64,000 nt of DNA from Cyanophora paradoxa (GCA_004431415.1 QPMI01000641.1:114079-178078); one strand, 5' to 3'; counted from the first letter of the stretch, positions 37,313 through 47,049 are shown. Numbers and translations: made by a program. Notes: a model not told the origin generated them from the sequence alone.

Positions 37313-39870
37313 ACTGGGGCAATGGGTTCATAAGCGATCCCATAAACACAATCGGTGTTCAAAGCGAGTGGTCGGATCTGCTGTTTAGCGAGTTCGACAC
37401 ACTTCTCATACATACACATCCTCATAATTGACAAGAGGGTAGTGTACAATGGCATGAAGCCATCAATGAGCTGCTTTTCTGCTACCTGATTGACATAGTA
37501 GATATGGGGTTCGGTCATCTCTTCCTCACACAGAACGAACTCTGTCTCCTCATAAGTGGCAAGAGTCTCACCAAAGAGGTAAATTTTAACCTCCCCTCCG
37601 TTCTGTTTCTGGAACTCGATCGCATCGTCTCTGTTGTGGAAAATGGTGGTTTTCACTCTGCTATTTCGTTGCTTTCCAGTTTGCCCAATTGCACTCACCA
37701 AGATCTGCTTCTTATCAACAGGATCGAGGTCGCTATCTAAGATTCGAGCAACTGTGTTGCCTGCAAGGTTGGGAATGAGTTTGTAAGGTCGCAGAACCGC
37801 TTTGATGGAGATGTCATCCTTGAAATCCTCGAAATGCTTTTTGAGAACCAAACCAGGAACGACATTGTACTTGGAATCAATGATCATCCTCTTGTATCTG
37901 TTGTAGGTGTTTGCTTCGTACTCCTTTCCGTTCTTGTCTTTGGCTTTGAAAAAGTATTTGTCGTCCAGTTTCACGTAATAGAAGCTGTATTCCTCGATTT
38001 GCTCTGCATCTGTGATTGTCACACTCTTGAAGACATCGAACTTGCTGAGAACAGGAACGAATTTGATCATCAAGGCTACAATGTAAGGGTATGCTTTGCA
38101 CATATCGAACTCGTAAATATCTGTGTTATAGCGAATTTCATCAAAGGTCTCCTCATCCACATCAAAGAGACCACGAAGGGCAGTCTGCACTCCATTCTTG
38201 AATGCATTTATGGTTTGCTCATTGTAAGTACTCTTGTTGGAAGTGTTGATTAGAGACCTATACATATCCAGATTTAGTTTCTCGAATTTATCTCTGTACT
38301 CAGCATTCTTGAAGCTAATCTCGAAAGCTGTTTCCACATCTGTATCGTTACCAGGTGGGGTCACGACAACATCCTTATCGTCAATAGTGAAACGAATATG
38401 GGTTGCCTTTCCGATTTGGGAGAACCCAGGTTGGACCTGATAATTATGCACCACAATGAACTCTCTGAGTAGTTCATCCAGTGAACCACCATAGCAGATT
38501 CGAATGCTCGATTGGTTCTTTGGATTGTCAGACCTGACAATTCTCAGAATGTCATCGGGATTTGTGGCAAACTCCTTGAACCTTCTTTGCTTTATAATCT
38601 TGTAACGAGAACTGAGTGGAACATTGGTATCTTTTGGCTTGGAGCCATTGAAGGACTGTGTGAGAGCCTTAATATTGTGATTTAACAAATACATGTGACC
38701 ATTCTCAATCTTCACATATGCAACAGAAGGGGTCAAGTGTGTGTTCCTGGTCTTGGGCAGGAAAGTCAGTTCAGGGACAGGGGTTCTGTCGTCCTTTCCA
38801 ATTGTAACCATGCCTAGGCGCAGTGGGTCAAGAACCTTCTCCGAAATGGACTTGAAAGAAATGCCCCAATCATCTCCTTCAACAGGGTCTCGCCCATTCA
38901 CCATCTTAAAGAGTCCGTTGTAAGACCAATCGATTCGCTTGTATTTCCCTTTGGTCTTAGCCTTCTCAAACGCTCCTCCAAACCATTTGATGAGGACATC
39001 GAAAACACACTTCCCAACCTTGAATGAATCACCTTTCAAGAACATTTCCTTGAATGTGGTGGCTTGGGGGTTCCCTTCGTTTTTAATGAAATTCGAAATA
39101 ATCATTGGAGCGTTTGTATTGTCTCTGAGGACTTGTTCATTTCTTGGGATGTATTCTTCATTATCTGTCGTGATGACTCTTTCAATTGTCATAATATCGG
39201 GGTAGGTATCTTGCTCAATTAGTTTTAGGTAGCGGAAATCTTGATTGGTCGAGTTAAACTCAATAACTGCTGCAATAAATTCAGCAATGACAGTCCCCTC
39301 AACACATGGGAACGTATTGAAGGTGGATTGAACCAGACCGAGAGCATTCAGAAAAGCTGCCTTGGTACACTGGATACCAAAGGGGCGATTGTTCCGAAGC
39401 CTCTTCGATTCAATGTAGGTCACACCATTCTCAGTGACCCTGTTTGCATTTGCAGGGGTCTGTTCTCCCTCTTGCAACTCACGGAAGAGTCTCACATTCA
39501 GGGTGACCATGTTTCCAGGTGAGTTTTCAACAAACTCACGGAGGTTAGCAATCATCTGCTGGAAAGGAGTCAAGCGCTTCCGCTCTCTCGCTTGCTCCGC
39601 TTTCTTGTTTTGCTTCTCAACATTCTTAGCGGCTCTCTCAGCCCTCTTCTCCTTCTTCTCCTGCTTGCGATACAAACGAGGCTCTACGATACCTCTCAGT
39701 GTATCTCTGATATCAATCAACTTTGGAATTCTAATTGCTTTGAAAGTAAATTCTCTCAAGAAATAGATATCCTGCTCTCGGGTCAATTTGTCTTCTACTT
39801 TTGCTTGCATGTAGTAGCCAAGAATCTCATCCTGCAAATTTTTCGAAATTCGATTACTTGGTCGAGGCAT
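37307..39870 (-). pseudogene. DNA polymerase B N-terminal half of the B polymerase-helicase gene, split by element C
   Basis: Starts at the ATG at 39870 (MPRPSNRISKNLQDEILGYY). The GTG further upstream is less likely. A Lys/Arg/Glu-rich helical region around residues 90-130 is followed by a long unassigned region. Polymerase motifs: A-like YEFDMCKAYPYIVALM near 587, B-like IGQTGKQRNSR near 735 and C-like LNTDCVYG near 836. These are divergent from the YTDTDS type of element C. I do not see clear exonuclease motifs. The helicase part continues at 16045. The current reading frame runs on into the TIR of C and stops at 37228. A fused polymerase-helicase of 1362 aa is expected when uninterrupted. 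Confidence 0.85.
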
Positions 39871-39881
39871 TTCTTTGTTCA

Positions 39882-39897
39882 CTCTATTAATATATAC
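39882..39897 (-). promoter_or_regulatory. Early-type promoter motif upstream of the B polymerase gene
   Basis: On the minus strand ATATATTAATAGAGT ends 12 bases before the ATG. A near copy, ATATATTAAGAGAGT, precedes the 85-aa gene (40383-40398). It does not resemble the promoters in front of MCP or ATPase, which suggests a separate (early, replication) class. Confidence 0.55.
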
Positions 39898-40082
39898 CTA
39901 CAAAAGTTTTCTTTAAATACTTTTATACTCGCGTCAAATTTTACCGACAAAACCAAAAGTCTCCAACAAAATAAATTTAGTCGAGGGCATTCATAAAAAT
40001 AACAAAGGGTTGGCTCGATCATCGAACTCTAAAAATAACAGAATGATTATATTTGTGGTTCCAGCGCGTTTCCCACGGGTTT

Positions 40083-40107
40083 CTCAGAGCAGATCGCGCT
40101 GAGAAAA
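40083..40107. terminator. Hairpin downstream of the 85-aa gene of B
   Basis: TTCTCAG-AGCAGATCGCG-CTGAGAA, 7-bp stem, a few bases past the stop codon of the minus-strand 85-aa gene. Possible transcript 3'-end signal. The rest of 39898-40082 is AT-rich with no gene. Confidence 0.45.
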
Positions 40108-40111
40108 ACGA

Positions 40112-40369
40112 TTAACAGAGATATTTCGATTTGCGACCACGGTTAGAATACGGGACACCATAGAGATACTTCACAAAGCAGACTGCATTGGAAGCATAGA
40201 GACGCTGGGAACTCTCAACGATCTTCATGGCTCTGTAACACTCATCAGTATGGTATAAGTCACGCATTTGCTTTGCAAATCTGGCATTGTACTTTTTCAA
40301 ATATTCCTGACCTTTTTCAGTTTTACGATAACGATAAGTAGCACGCTTCTGAGCCTCACTGATTGGCAT
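40112..40369 (-). CDS. Small basic protein of element B
   Basis: 85 aa, not recognised. Starts MPISEAQKRATYRYRKTEKG. Arg/Lys/Tyr-rich first half (YLKKYNARFAKQMRDLY), second half with YLYGVPYSNRGRKSKYLC. Comparable in size and composition to 32007-32282 of element C. Lies upstream of the polymerase gene on the same strand with its own promoter motif, so an early DNA-binding role is plausible. Confidence 0.55.
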   Translation of the reverse strand: MPISEAQKRATYRYRKTEKGQEYLKKYNARFAKQMRDLYHTDECYRAMKIVESSQRLYASNAVCFVKYLYGVPYSNRGRKSKYLC

Positions 40370-40382
40370 GTTGTCCTTTTCT

Positions 40383-40398
40383 ACTCTCTTAATATATG
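40383..40398 (-). promoter_or_regulatory. Early-type promoter motif upstream of the 85-aa gene
   Basis: Minus strand CATATATTAAGAGAGT, 14 bases before the ATG at 40369. Pairs with the motif at 39882-39897. Confidence 0.55.
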
Positions 40399-40718
40399 TT
40401 AAGAAATCTTTAAGTAGTTTTTCTGTCTGTATATAGCGAATAAACTCCTGTCAAATTTTGGTCCCGATTGCAGAGCATCCAGTACGAAAGAAGATGCTGG
40501 AAAAATGATAAAGCCACCGATACCCAGAAGGTTCACTTGTCGGCTGCAAGTTTCTACCACTGAACCCGGTAGAACAGGTGATTAAAGTGATTTACCTATG
40601 GATATTTCACTTCGCTCTACAACGCCTCCATAAAAATGAAGAAGTTTTGAGCCTACGGGATAGGATTGGTTACGTAGCGCTAACAATGTTTGAGAAATTA
40701 TATTATTCAGATTGATCC
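40399..40718. other. Intergenic region of B with a tRNA-like fold, no gene seen
   Basis: About 320 bp between the 85-aa and 253-aa genes. The minus strand at 40515-40575 can form a small cloverleaf-like shape (GGTTCAGTGGTAGAA, then ACTTG-CAGCCGA-CAAGT), but it lacks U33 and a proper T arm and is too short for a working tRNA. No open frame of note. Confidence 0.45.
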
Positions 40719-41480
40719 TTAACGGCGATAACCGGGTCTTATACCAAGCTTGGCGAATCCAGAGACCATTGGGGCAGCATTTGGAATCGAGTTGACTGGA
40801 TCAGCCTGCGAAGTGGCAACCCGAAGGATCGACTTATTGAGAACCGGCAAATCCGTTTTGTTGGAGTCTTGATACTCAATGGTCTTTGCAATCAATTCTG
40901 TAGGTGAGTCTTTTGCCACATGAACAGGTTCGGGAATAACTTCATGGGTTACTTCTGGTTTCTTCTCAACCTTTTCCTTTGTGATTGGCTGTTCCTTGAT
41001 CTTGTTTTCGTTTTTGGTCTCTGCTGCAATACCATCAACAAGACTCTTAGCATACTGATATGTTACAGATTTCAGTCCACCAGTGGTTGAACGAATAAAG
41101 TAGCGGTTGCGATGGTCTTTCTCGGAATAGGTTGAGTAGAGTCGCTCACCACCATCAAGCAGTTTCAGCAGTGTCGATGATGAGGCAACCTTGTCCTTTG
41201 TGGATGATTTGAACTGTCCTTTCTTGATTCCTCGTTTGGCTCCGGGCATGCGGTTCAGTGGGACTTGGTCAACAAGGGCATTATCATCATTACTGTTTTT
41301 CGTAGTGGCTTGGGTGAATTGGTTTCGTTCTTTATGGACTTCCTTTTCGAGGTCACCAGTTCCGTATGCAGCGAGTCCTTTCGATTTCTTATACCAGTTC
41401 CTTCCATTCTCACCATTGCCAACATCCGCTTCAGCGGCTGGTTTGGCTAAGAAATTCTTGGGTTGAGTCTTGCGAGCCAT
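40719..41480 (-). CDS. Unrecognised conserved protein of the A/B family (253 aa)
   Basis: Intact version of the gene split by D in element A. Basic N-terminus (MARKTQPKNFLAKPAAEADV), conserved blocks GRNWYKKSKG, VPLNRMPGAKRGIKKGQFKS, STLLKLLDGGERLYSTYSEK and TGGLKSVTYQYAKSLVDGIA. A charged variable linker of Lys/Glu/Pro follows, then an end of GFAKLGIRPGYRR. No transmembrane segment. It lies downstream of penton on the same strand in both elements, which fits a late virion or assembly protein. I cannot name it. Confidence 0.7.
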   Translation of the reverse strand: MARKTQPKNFLAKPAAEADVGNGENGRNWYKKSKGLAAYGTGDLEKEVHKERNQFTQATTKNSNDDNALVDQVPLNRMPGAKRGIKKGQFKSSTKDKVASSSTLLKLLDGGERLYSTYSEKDHRNRYFIRSTTGGLKSVTYQYAKSLVDGIAAETKNENKIKEQPITKEKVEKKPEVTHEVIPEPVHVAKDSPTELIAKTIEYQDSNKTDLPVLNKSILRVATSQADPVNSIPNAAPMVSGFAKLGIRPGYRR

Positions 41481-41516
41481 TTGTAATATTGAAACAAATT
41501 TATTCTACAGTATTTC

Positions 41517-42404
41517 CTATGACCGTGAGAACGGCAGGTAGAGTCCCTCCAACTCTTTTATGACATTCTTCAATGCTTTTTTCGTCAGATCTTTATCATC
41601 TTCAGTAATCAGTTCAAGAGTCATCGACCAGTCGGTAGTAATGTCTGCTGTGGCTCCATTCCAGTAAGAAAGTCTCACATCTAGAGTCTCAACCTCAACC
41701 AAGCCATTCTGCTCGTGAACGATCATGGAATTATTCGATGAATCATATTTTAATAGACTGCCAACCGTTTGGTCAATCTCAATTTTCGCGATAGCATTGT
41801 TATCTCGTTTGTTATTGCTCACATATCTTCCTTTCAGTGGATCAACATGAAGAAGCAAATAGGAATTAAATAGTAGATCTAATGGCATTTCACTATCAAT
41901 GTAGTGAGCATAAGTAAAGGCTCCAACTGTGACATTAGATGATAGAGGACTCGATTGGTACAGTGTGTTAGCATTTTCAAAACCACAGAAATTGGCTAAG
42001 AGTTGAGTGTTCATAGTGATTGAGAATGGAACCTCACACATGAACCTTAGAAGCAATGTTGTGGGATCATAGGTTACATAGAAATGGCGAGTGTAAGTTC
42101 CGCCACCCGCTTGATTATAGGGCTGGGATCCAATGCGAGCGATCAGATAATTCACCAGTGAATCCGGTGTATATGCACCTCGGAGGACTTCGTTGTTTCT
42201 ATTCTTTGGGTTCCCAGCATTATCGAGTGTTTGTGTGGTGAGGGTTCCTACTTCAGAGAGGTTGTAAAGATTGTGAAACATCTCAAAGTTCGTTACTCGA
42301 CAGGCTCTGACCTTTTGGATCGCATAAGGGAGTCTGTATGTGAAATTAGTTGGGGTTCCATCCGATCGGTCCCTGGAATCAATATTGAGATAGTAACGCG
42401 TCAT
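41517..42404 (-). CDS. Minor capsid (penton/vertex) protein of element B
   Basis: 295 aa. N-terminus YYLNIDSRDRSDGTPTNFTY, then LPYAIQKVRACRVTNFEMF, as in the A homologue, with which it is collinear to the last residue (both end GL/VYLPFSR). Differences are concentrated in the middle (residues 55-150), probably exposed loops. Divergent from the MCP gene around a shared 52-bp promoter region. Confidence 0.77.
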   Translation of the reverse strand: MTRYYLNIDSRDRSDGTPTNFTYRLPYAIQKVRACRVTNFEMFHNLYNLSEVGTLTTQTLDNAGNPKNRNNEVLRGAYTPDSLVNYLIARIGSQPYNQAGGGTYTRHFYVTYDPTTLLLRFMCEVPFSITMNTQLLANFCGFENANTLYQSSPLSSNVTVGAFTYAHYIDSEMPLDLLFNSYLLLHVDPLKGRYVSNNKRDNNAIAKIEIDQTVGSLLKYDSSNNSMIVHEQNGLVEVETLDVRLSYWNGATADITTDWSMTLELITEDDKDLTKKALKNVIKELEGLYLPFSRS

Positions 42405-42456
42405 TCTGTTTAATAAAGCATTTTAAAAATTTCTTTTGGTATTTTAAACATAAGAG
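42405..42456. promoter_or_regulatory. Bidirectional late promoter between penton and MCP genes of B
   Basis: Contains TTTTAAAAATTTCTTTTGGT followed by ATTTTAAACATAAGAG. Same length, position and near-identical sequence as 11864-11915 in A. Confidence 0.7.
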
Positions 42457-43683
42457 ATGGCACTCACTGGAACTACCCTGAAGGAACTCCTCGTAACTCC
42501 CGGTTCCGATCAAATTTATCTTTCCCCTGGTCTCCAAATCGGAACCAACCCCAAATACAAACCATTCCTCGAGCAAGTTCGTCCCCGGGGCAACACTTTT
42601 GGCTTCAAGAATACCGCTTACTTTGATCTACCTCGCAAGCAACTCCTTGCTGGTGTTTCGCTCTATTTCAAGATTGCCACTGGTGGTGGTGTAGCCTGCA
42701 CCCTCCCCAATGGTGGTTCTTCTTTTATTAATGAGGTCCGTTTCGTTCATGGTGGTTTCAAGTATATTATCCCTGGTGATTGGATCACTGTAAACGCCCT
42801 GGTCGATAATGATCACGCTACCATGAGCAGCATGTATGCTTCTCTCGGTTACTTCAAAGAGACAGATCGTGAAAGCACAGATGAAGCAATGGAATACATC
42901 GTTAGAATCCCCGCTGCTTTCTGGGAAGAAGCTTATTTCCCATTATGTACGCTAGCCGATATGCCAACAATCGAGGTTGATTTCCGTGATGCTGCGATTG
43001 TCCAAGTTCCGGCTGGTGGATCTGTAACCTTTGCGGATTGCTCTCTGATCTGCCAATTCGTAAACATTGCTTCGGCTGAGGCTGAGACACTCCTTAAAAT
43101 GGCGAACGAACAAGGTGGCATTCGCATCCCGATCACAGAGGTCATTCACAAGAAGACCCGAGCGCTCAAAACCGCTGATGCTGGTGAATCTGTTGAGGTT
43201 ACACTCGCTAATGTTTCTGGTCTGGTTCACTCGATTCTGATGACTGTTCGAGAGGTGAACAAACTTAACACCTACACTCACTCGGATTTCTGCGGTCATG
43301 AATCTGCTGTTAAGATTGATCAGTTCCAGATCTTCCACAACAATCGCTCCCTGGATATATCTAACAAACCCATTTCCGGTTTCCTCTCTGCTGTCAATCA
43401 CATTCCTTCTCACTACAAGGGTGTTACTGTGGGCAATACCACGTACGGATTCGAGTCTGGAAATGTTTACGGAATTGTTCTTTCCAAGTCTGGAAAAGAT
43501 TCGCTTCGGAACTCGGTTATGGGTTACCAGGATTTCTTCAACAGCAGCTCGAGTTACATGGATCTCACTGTTTCCGGATGCACTGATGCCGCTCCTGTTC
43601 AGGTTGATATCTATGCCCTCCGACACAATGTTATGGTACTTAATGGCTACAACATCTCTACCCTGAAAGTCTCGAACTTCTAA
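42457..43683 (+). CDS. Major capsid protein of element B
   Basis: 408 aa, intact. Starts MALTGTTLKELLVTPGSDQI and ends YNISTLKVSNF. Close homologue of the split MCP of A over the whole length. Diagnostic stretches: YLSPGLQIGTNPKYKPFLEQ, FINEVRFVHGGFKYIIPGDW, DFRDAAIVQVPAGG. Predicted double-jelly-roll fold. Expected to assemble with the penton product and be filled by the ATPase encoded next. Confidence 0.87.
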   Translation: MALTGTTLKELLVTPGSDQIYLSPGLQIGTNPKYKPFLEQVRPRGNTFGFKNTAYFDLPRKQLLAGVSLYFKIATGGGVACTLPNGGSSFINEVRFVHGGFKYIIPGDWITVNALVDNDHATMSSMYASLGYFKETDRESTDEAMEYIVRIPAAFWEEAYFPLCTLADMPTIEVDFRDAAIVQVPAGGSVTFADCSLICQFVNIASAEAETLLKMANEQGGIRIPITEVIHKKTRALKTADAGESVEVTLANVSGLVHSILMTVREVNKLNTYTHSDFCGHESAVKIDQFQIFHNNRSLDISNKPISGFLSAVNHIPSHYKGVTVGNTTYGFESGNVYGIVLSKSGKDSLRNSVMGYQDFFNSSSSYMDLTVSGCTDAAPVQVDIYALRHNVMVLNGYNISTLKVSNF

Positions 43684-43725
43684 AGTTCTTTTCTTTTGTT
43701 AGTGTAGGAAGCGCAATTATTTGTA

Positions 43726-43763
43726 GGTGTGTACTTTATTTTGTTTTTTATCTTATTACTGTA
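43726..43763 (+). promoter_or_regulatory. Promoter of the ATPase gene of B
   Basis: GTGTGTACTTTATTTTG then TTTTTTATCTTATTACTGTA directly before the ATG. The block TTTTGTTTTTTATCTTATTA followed by CTGTAA is repeated in front of the A ATPase (47240-47266), much better conserved than neighbouring non-coding DNA. Confidence 0.6.
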
Positions 43764-44522
43764 ATGGATAACACAGTAAATCTTGATGATATTCCGGAGT
43801 TCGATCCGAGTAAGACGGTTCGAATCCCGACAAGAATTTTGAATGTTGGTCGCTCCAATACAGGTAAGACAATGTTCACAAAATACTTACTTTACGAGCT
43901 TCGTGACAAGATCGATCAAATCGTTATATTTAGTTCAACAGCTTTTACTGGACAATTCAATGACATCACCCATCCCGATAACATCTATGAAGAGTGGGAT
44001 GATAACATTGTTTTGAGATTGATCAGTATGCAAAAGAAACGAATTGAGAATAACGAAAAGCGAAATAACCTAGTTATCATACTCGATGACATGATAGGTT
44101 CAAATTTGGATATGCATAATTCGGCTGTGTTATCTAAATTAGTAACGAGTGGAAGACATTATTCAATCTCGGTAATCTTTAATGTTCAGCGTTTGTGTTC
44201 TATTTCTACTACCATTCGTCGCAATGTGGAGTTCGTTGTATTTTTCAATATTCTTGGGAACGAGAAAGAGTTCAATTGCGCCTTTGATGAGTACAATGGT
44301 GGTTTGGATAAGAAGACCTACAAGGAATTGCATAGACTATGGGGTTATAATTACCAAACTGTCATAGCTAGCCTGCAAGGTTATGATATCAAGACCTATA
44401 CTGATAGAGCAGTACTCACTGATGATGATATAAAGGGCTTTAAGAAGTTTGTGAAGAGAAAAGCAATTAAAAGGAGTCAGATGGCTCGGATTCAGCGAGA
44501 AATGACCACAATCAGTGTGTAA
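43764..44522 (+). CDS. A32-type genome packaging ATPase of element B
   Basis: 252 aa. P-loop GRSNTGKTMF at about residues 30-39, Walker B NLVIILDDMIGSNL near residue 108, then SVIFNVQRLCSISTTIRRNV. Ends in a basic tail (FVKRKAIKRSQMARIQRE). Homologue of the A ATPase with most residues identical by eye. Should drive DNA packaging into the MCP/penton shell. Last gene before a 2-kb gene-free stretch leading to the right TIR. Confidence 0.9.
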   Translation: MDNTVNLDDIPEFDPSKTVRIPTRILNVGRSNTGKTMFTKYLLYELRDKIDQIVIFSSTAFTGQFNDITHPDNIYEEWDDNIVLRLISMQKKRIENNEKRNNLVIILDDMIGSNLDMHNSAVLSKLVTSGRHYSISVIFNVQRLCSISTTIRRNVEFVVFFNILGNEKEFNCAFDEYNGGLDKKTYKELHRLWGYNYQTVIASLQGYDIKTYTDRAVLTDDDIKGFKKFVKRKAIKRSQMARIQREMTTISV

Positions 44523-44767
44523 AAGGTCGATTTTTGAGAAATGTTGTATAATAAGGTAGCTTGAAATACTGTGGGGATTGCACAGTTGCGTAGAGCTTAA
44601 ACAGCGCTTCAAACCGATATGCAGAACGTTGCGAGATCATAATCTGGTGATGAGATACAAGCGTTTGAAGATGCCGATAATCGATTTACCGAAACTTCGG
44701 TGAAACGTGAGCGAAACTTGAACCGTGAGATCATATACCCTACTATGGTTTATTCCCCGGGTTTTCA

Positions 44768-44851
44768 TGGCGCATTTAATGGCGCATTTAATGGCGCATT
44801 TAATGGCGCATTTTATGGCGCATTTTATGGCGCATTTTATGGCGCATTTGA
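44768..44851 (+). repeat. 12-bp tandem repeat (GGCGCATTTAAT / GGCGCATTTTAT)
   Basis: Seven units, the first three ending in AAT and the next three in TAT. Because 12 is a multiple of three the open frame over it reads GAFNGAFNGAF.. and GAFYGAFY... The surrounding frame (44700-44915) has no other sign of coding. Confidence 0.8.
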
Positions 44852-44916
44852 TGAAAAGTCCCTACTCTGTGGCATGAACCAATCAGAAGCCAGCAAATTT
44901 AAAATTAATATATGAG

Positions 44917-45003
44917 GTATTATCTGAGATATAATCTGAGGTATTATCTGAGATATAATCTGAGGTATTATCTGAGGTATTATCTGAGATGTTATCTGTG
45001 ATG
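44917..45003 (+). repeat. Short tandem repeat, 14-bp unit (TATTATCTGAGGTA / TATAATCTGAGATA variants)
   Basis: About six units of TCTGAG(G/A)TAT(T/A)A. No coding meaning seen. The rest of 44523-44767 and 45004-45150 holds no recognisable gene. Confidence 0.75.
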
Positions 45004-45149
45004 TAAACCTGGGGAGAAGTTGAAGGGGGATACATTGAAAGTCAGTGAGCCAATCAGATTGCGTCACACATATATACATATACATCATGACAATATACAC
45101 ATCGCCGTGATCGTCATAATCTCCCGAGTCACGTGGTATGTCATACAAG

Positions 45150-46330
45150 ATCCGTGCTCCTGCGGAGCACTAAGTACGGCGAAGCCTCGCGGACGCCCTC
45201 GCGGTTGTCACAGTAGGCCTATAGGGCACTCAGCGACTGGCCAGCGGCCTGGCCGATCGCGAACAGGTTTCTGGCTGGAAGCTGGCTGGCTGACGGCCAG
45301 TCCAGCTACCGCTGGCCGGCTAGAGGAATATAACTAGAGGAATATTAATGTACTGAGGAAATAAAGGGAGGCCGGAGCAGGTTGAGATTAGAGGAGATGA
45401 ATTATATATAATATTGTTGAGAGGGAGGCCCGGGAGGGGCAAGGTTCTCGCGGCCAGGCGCATGCACAGAGCTTGCGAATCGCTTAAACAGAATCTTGAA
45501 TGCATATAGCTATAGCATCGATGTGCGGGGCTGCGGAGCTCGAGGCGAGGGCGCGCGGAAAGATGTGCAGGTCCATGCAGGATCGCATTTTCGGGGTCGG
45601 CTGGGTCCTCGCGGCCCGTCGCATACGCAAAGCGTGCGGAAGACTTTGCCTACATCTTAAATGCTTATGCTATCGTTCCGCGCATGCGCCGCGGCGTGGG
45701 CGCGCGGAAAGATGTCAGGGCGCGTGCAGGATCGAATTTTGGCCGTCGGGTACCTTCCTGCGCTGTTCCGGCTCCGAAAAGCGGATTTCGGGGGTGCGCA
45801 GGCCCTGCTATGTCCATGCGCGCCAGTACGCATCGATTGCGCGCGTCGCGGGACCGGGCGGGACCGGCTAGCGCTGGATCAAATTTTCGGCCGACTCTTC
45901 GCACTGGAGCGTCGACGGCGCTTGAAATCGAGCTTGCGGCGATGCGCTCGCCCTCGCGCGGCATTCTGTATCGTTCTGGGGCGTCCCTGGCGCGATTTCG
46001 TCGCGGGACCGGGCGGGACCGGGTCCCACCTTCTGACTCGGACTGCATTTGTCGGAGGTTAAGTACCGGAATTGATCCAGAGGGAAATTCGATTTTCGCG
46101 CGACGCCCACGGGCGAGCGGTCGTCTTAGGGGAGCCACGACGCTAAAAATGGATCTAGAGAGGTCTGTGGGGGTTAGGGTAGCTGAGTATTAGCGGCAAT
46201 CGCGTCCGTGTCGAGGCAGAATTAATAATTCGTCCTCGAGGGAGTGCGACGCGGAAATTATTTAGCAGGGGGGATCTTGAGTGGAAAAAAAGGTTAAAAA
46301 AGGAATTTATATCGGCGGTTTTTGGGTTTG
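45150..46330. other. GC-rich island inside the gene-free end of B
   Basis: Composition changes sharply from AT-rich element DNA to GC-rich sequence and back. Repeated blocks such as GCGCGGAAAGATGT.CAGG..GTGCAGGATCG occur at about 45555 and 45705. An 11-bp inverted match (GGCGAAGCCTC near 45178 and GAGGCTTCGCC near 46337) sits near both edges, but there is no clear TSD. It may be a further small inserted element or captured host DNA. Open frames here show no recognisable product. Confidence 0.5.
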
Positions 46331-46644
46331 AGAAAGAGGCTTCGCCTGATATATCATATACATATACATCGTCATCATGACGTCATATATGAATATATAT
46401 CACATATACACAAATTGATATGTTATAGGTTTGACTATAAATCGATTTCCTATGATATATATGATATATATTACAGTGATATATTGACGTATATACGATT
46501 CAAAAACAATTAAAATTCTATTGTTTTTATTGTCGTTTCTATTGTTGTTTCTAGTGTAACAAATACAGTAAAAAATCGTTCAAAAAATACAGTAAAAAAT
46601 GAGAGGTTTTTCTTTCGAGGTTTTAACTAAACTTACTTAGTTAT
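46331..46644. other. AT-rich spacer before the right TIR of B
   Basis: TATA-rich sequence with ATATATGATATATATTAC-type palindromes and runs of AAAAAT. No gene seen. Confidence 0.6.
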
Positions 46645-47049
46645 TCATGGGAGACACGGCGGATAAAAAGGATATAACTTCGATTAAATATAATTAATCG
46701 AGATAATGATATAACTTCGATAAATAAGATTTAAGATATAACTTCGATAAATTCGATTTTTGTTACTGAGGCTTACTGAGATTTAGTGAGATTTGGAATT
46801 GGGTTACTGTGAATGGTTTGTTTTTCTTGGGAATTGTTTTGGAGACACGGCGCATAAAAAAGATATAACTTCGATAAGATATAATTAATCGAGATTATGA
46901 TATAACTTCGATTAATTCAATTTTGGTTACTGAGGCTTACTGAGATTTACTGATATTCAAGATTGGGTTACTGGGAATGGTTTGTTTTCTGATTTGTTTT
47001 TGATTTTTTTCGCGGGTATTTTTTTGGAGACACGGCGCAGTGCTGAGCT
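46645..47049 (-). repeat. Right terminal inverted repeat of element B (405 bp)
   Basis: Mirror of 13054-13458, from TCATGGGAGACACGGCGGAT to CGCAGTGCTGAGCT. Aligned by eye it is almost perfect over the full 405 bp. Confidence 0.95.

Larger units (their letters stand above)
13054..47049. mobile_element. Element B: complete polinton-like virus inserted in the MCP gene of A
   Basis: Bounded by 405-bp TIRs and a 5-bp TSD. Without the nested element C it is about 12.7 kb. Gene order from the left: integrase, helicase/polymerase fusion (split by C), small basic protein, unrecognised 253-aa gene, penton (all minus strand), then MCP and ATPase (plus strand), then about 2 kb without genes. The virion genes are closely related to those of A, and the TIR tips share AGCTCAGC..GCGC.GTGTCTCC, so A and B belong to one family. 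No capsid maturation protease was recognised. Confidence 0.92.

Noticed and set aside
40510-40580. tRNA-Gly-like fold on the minus strand
   Set aside because: Acceptor-like and anticodon-like stems pair, but U33 is missing, the T arm is wrong and the total length is about 59 bases.
44700-44915. 71-codon frame with GAFNGAF/GAFYGAF repeats
   Set aside because: Explained by a 12-bp tandem repeat; nothing else about it looks coding.
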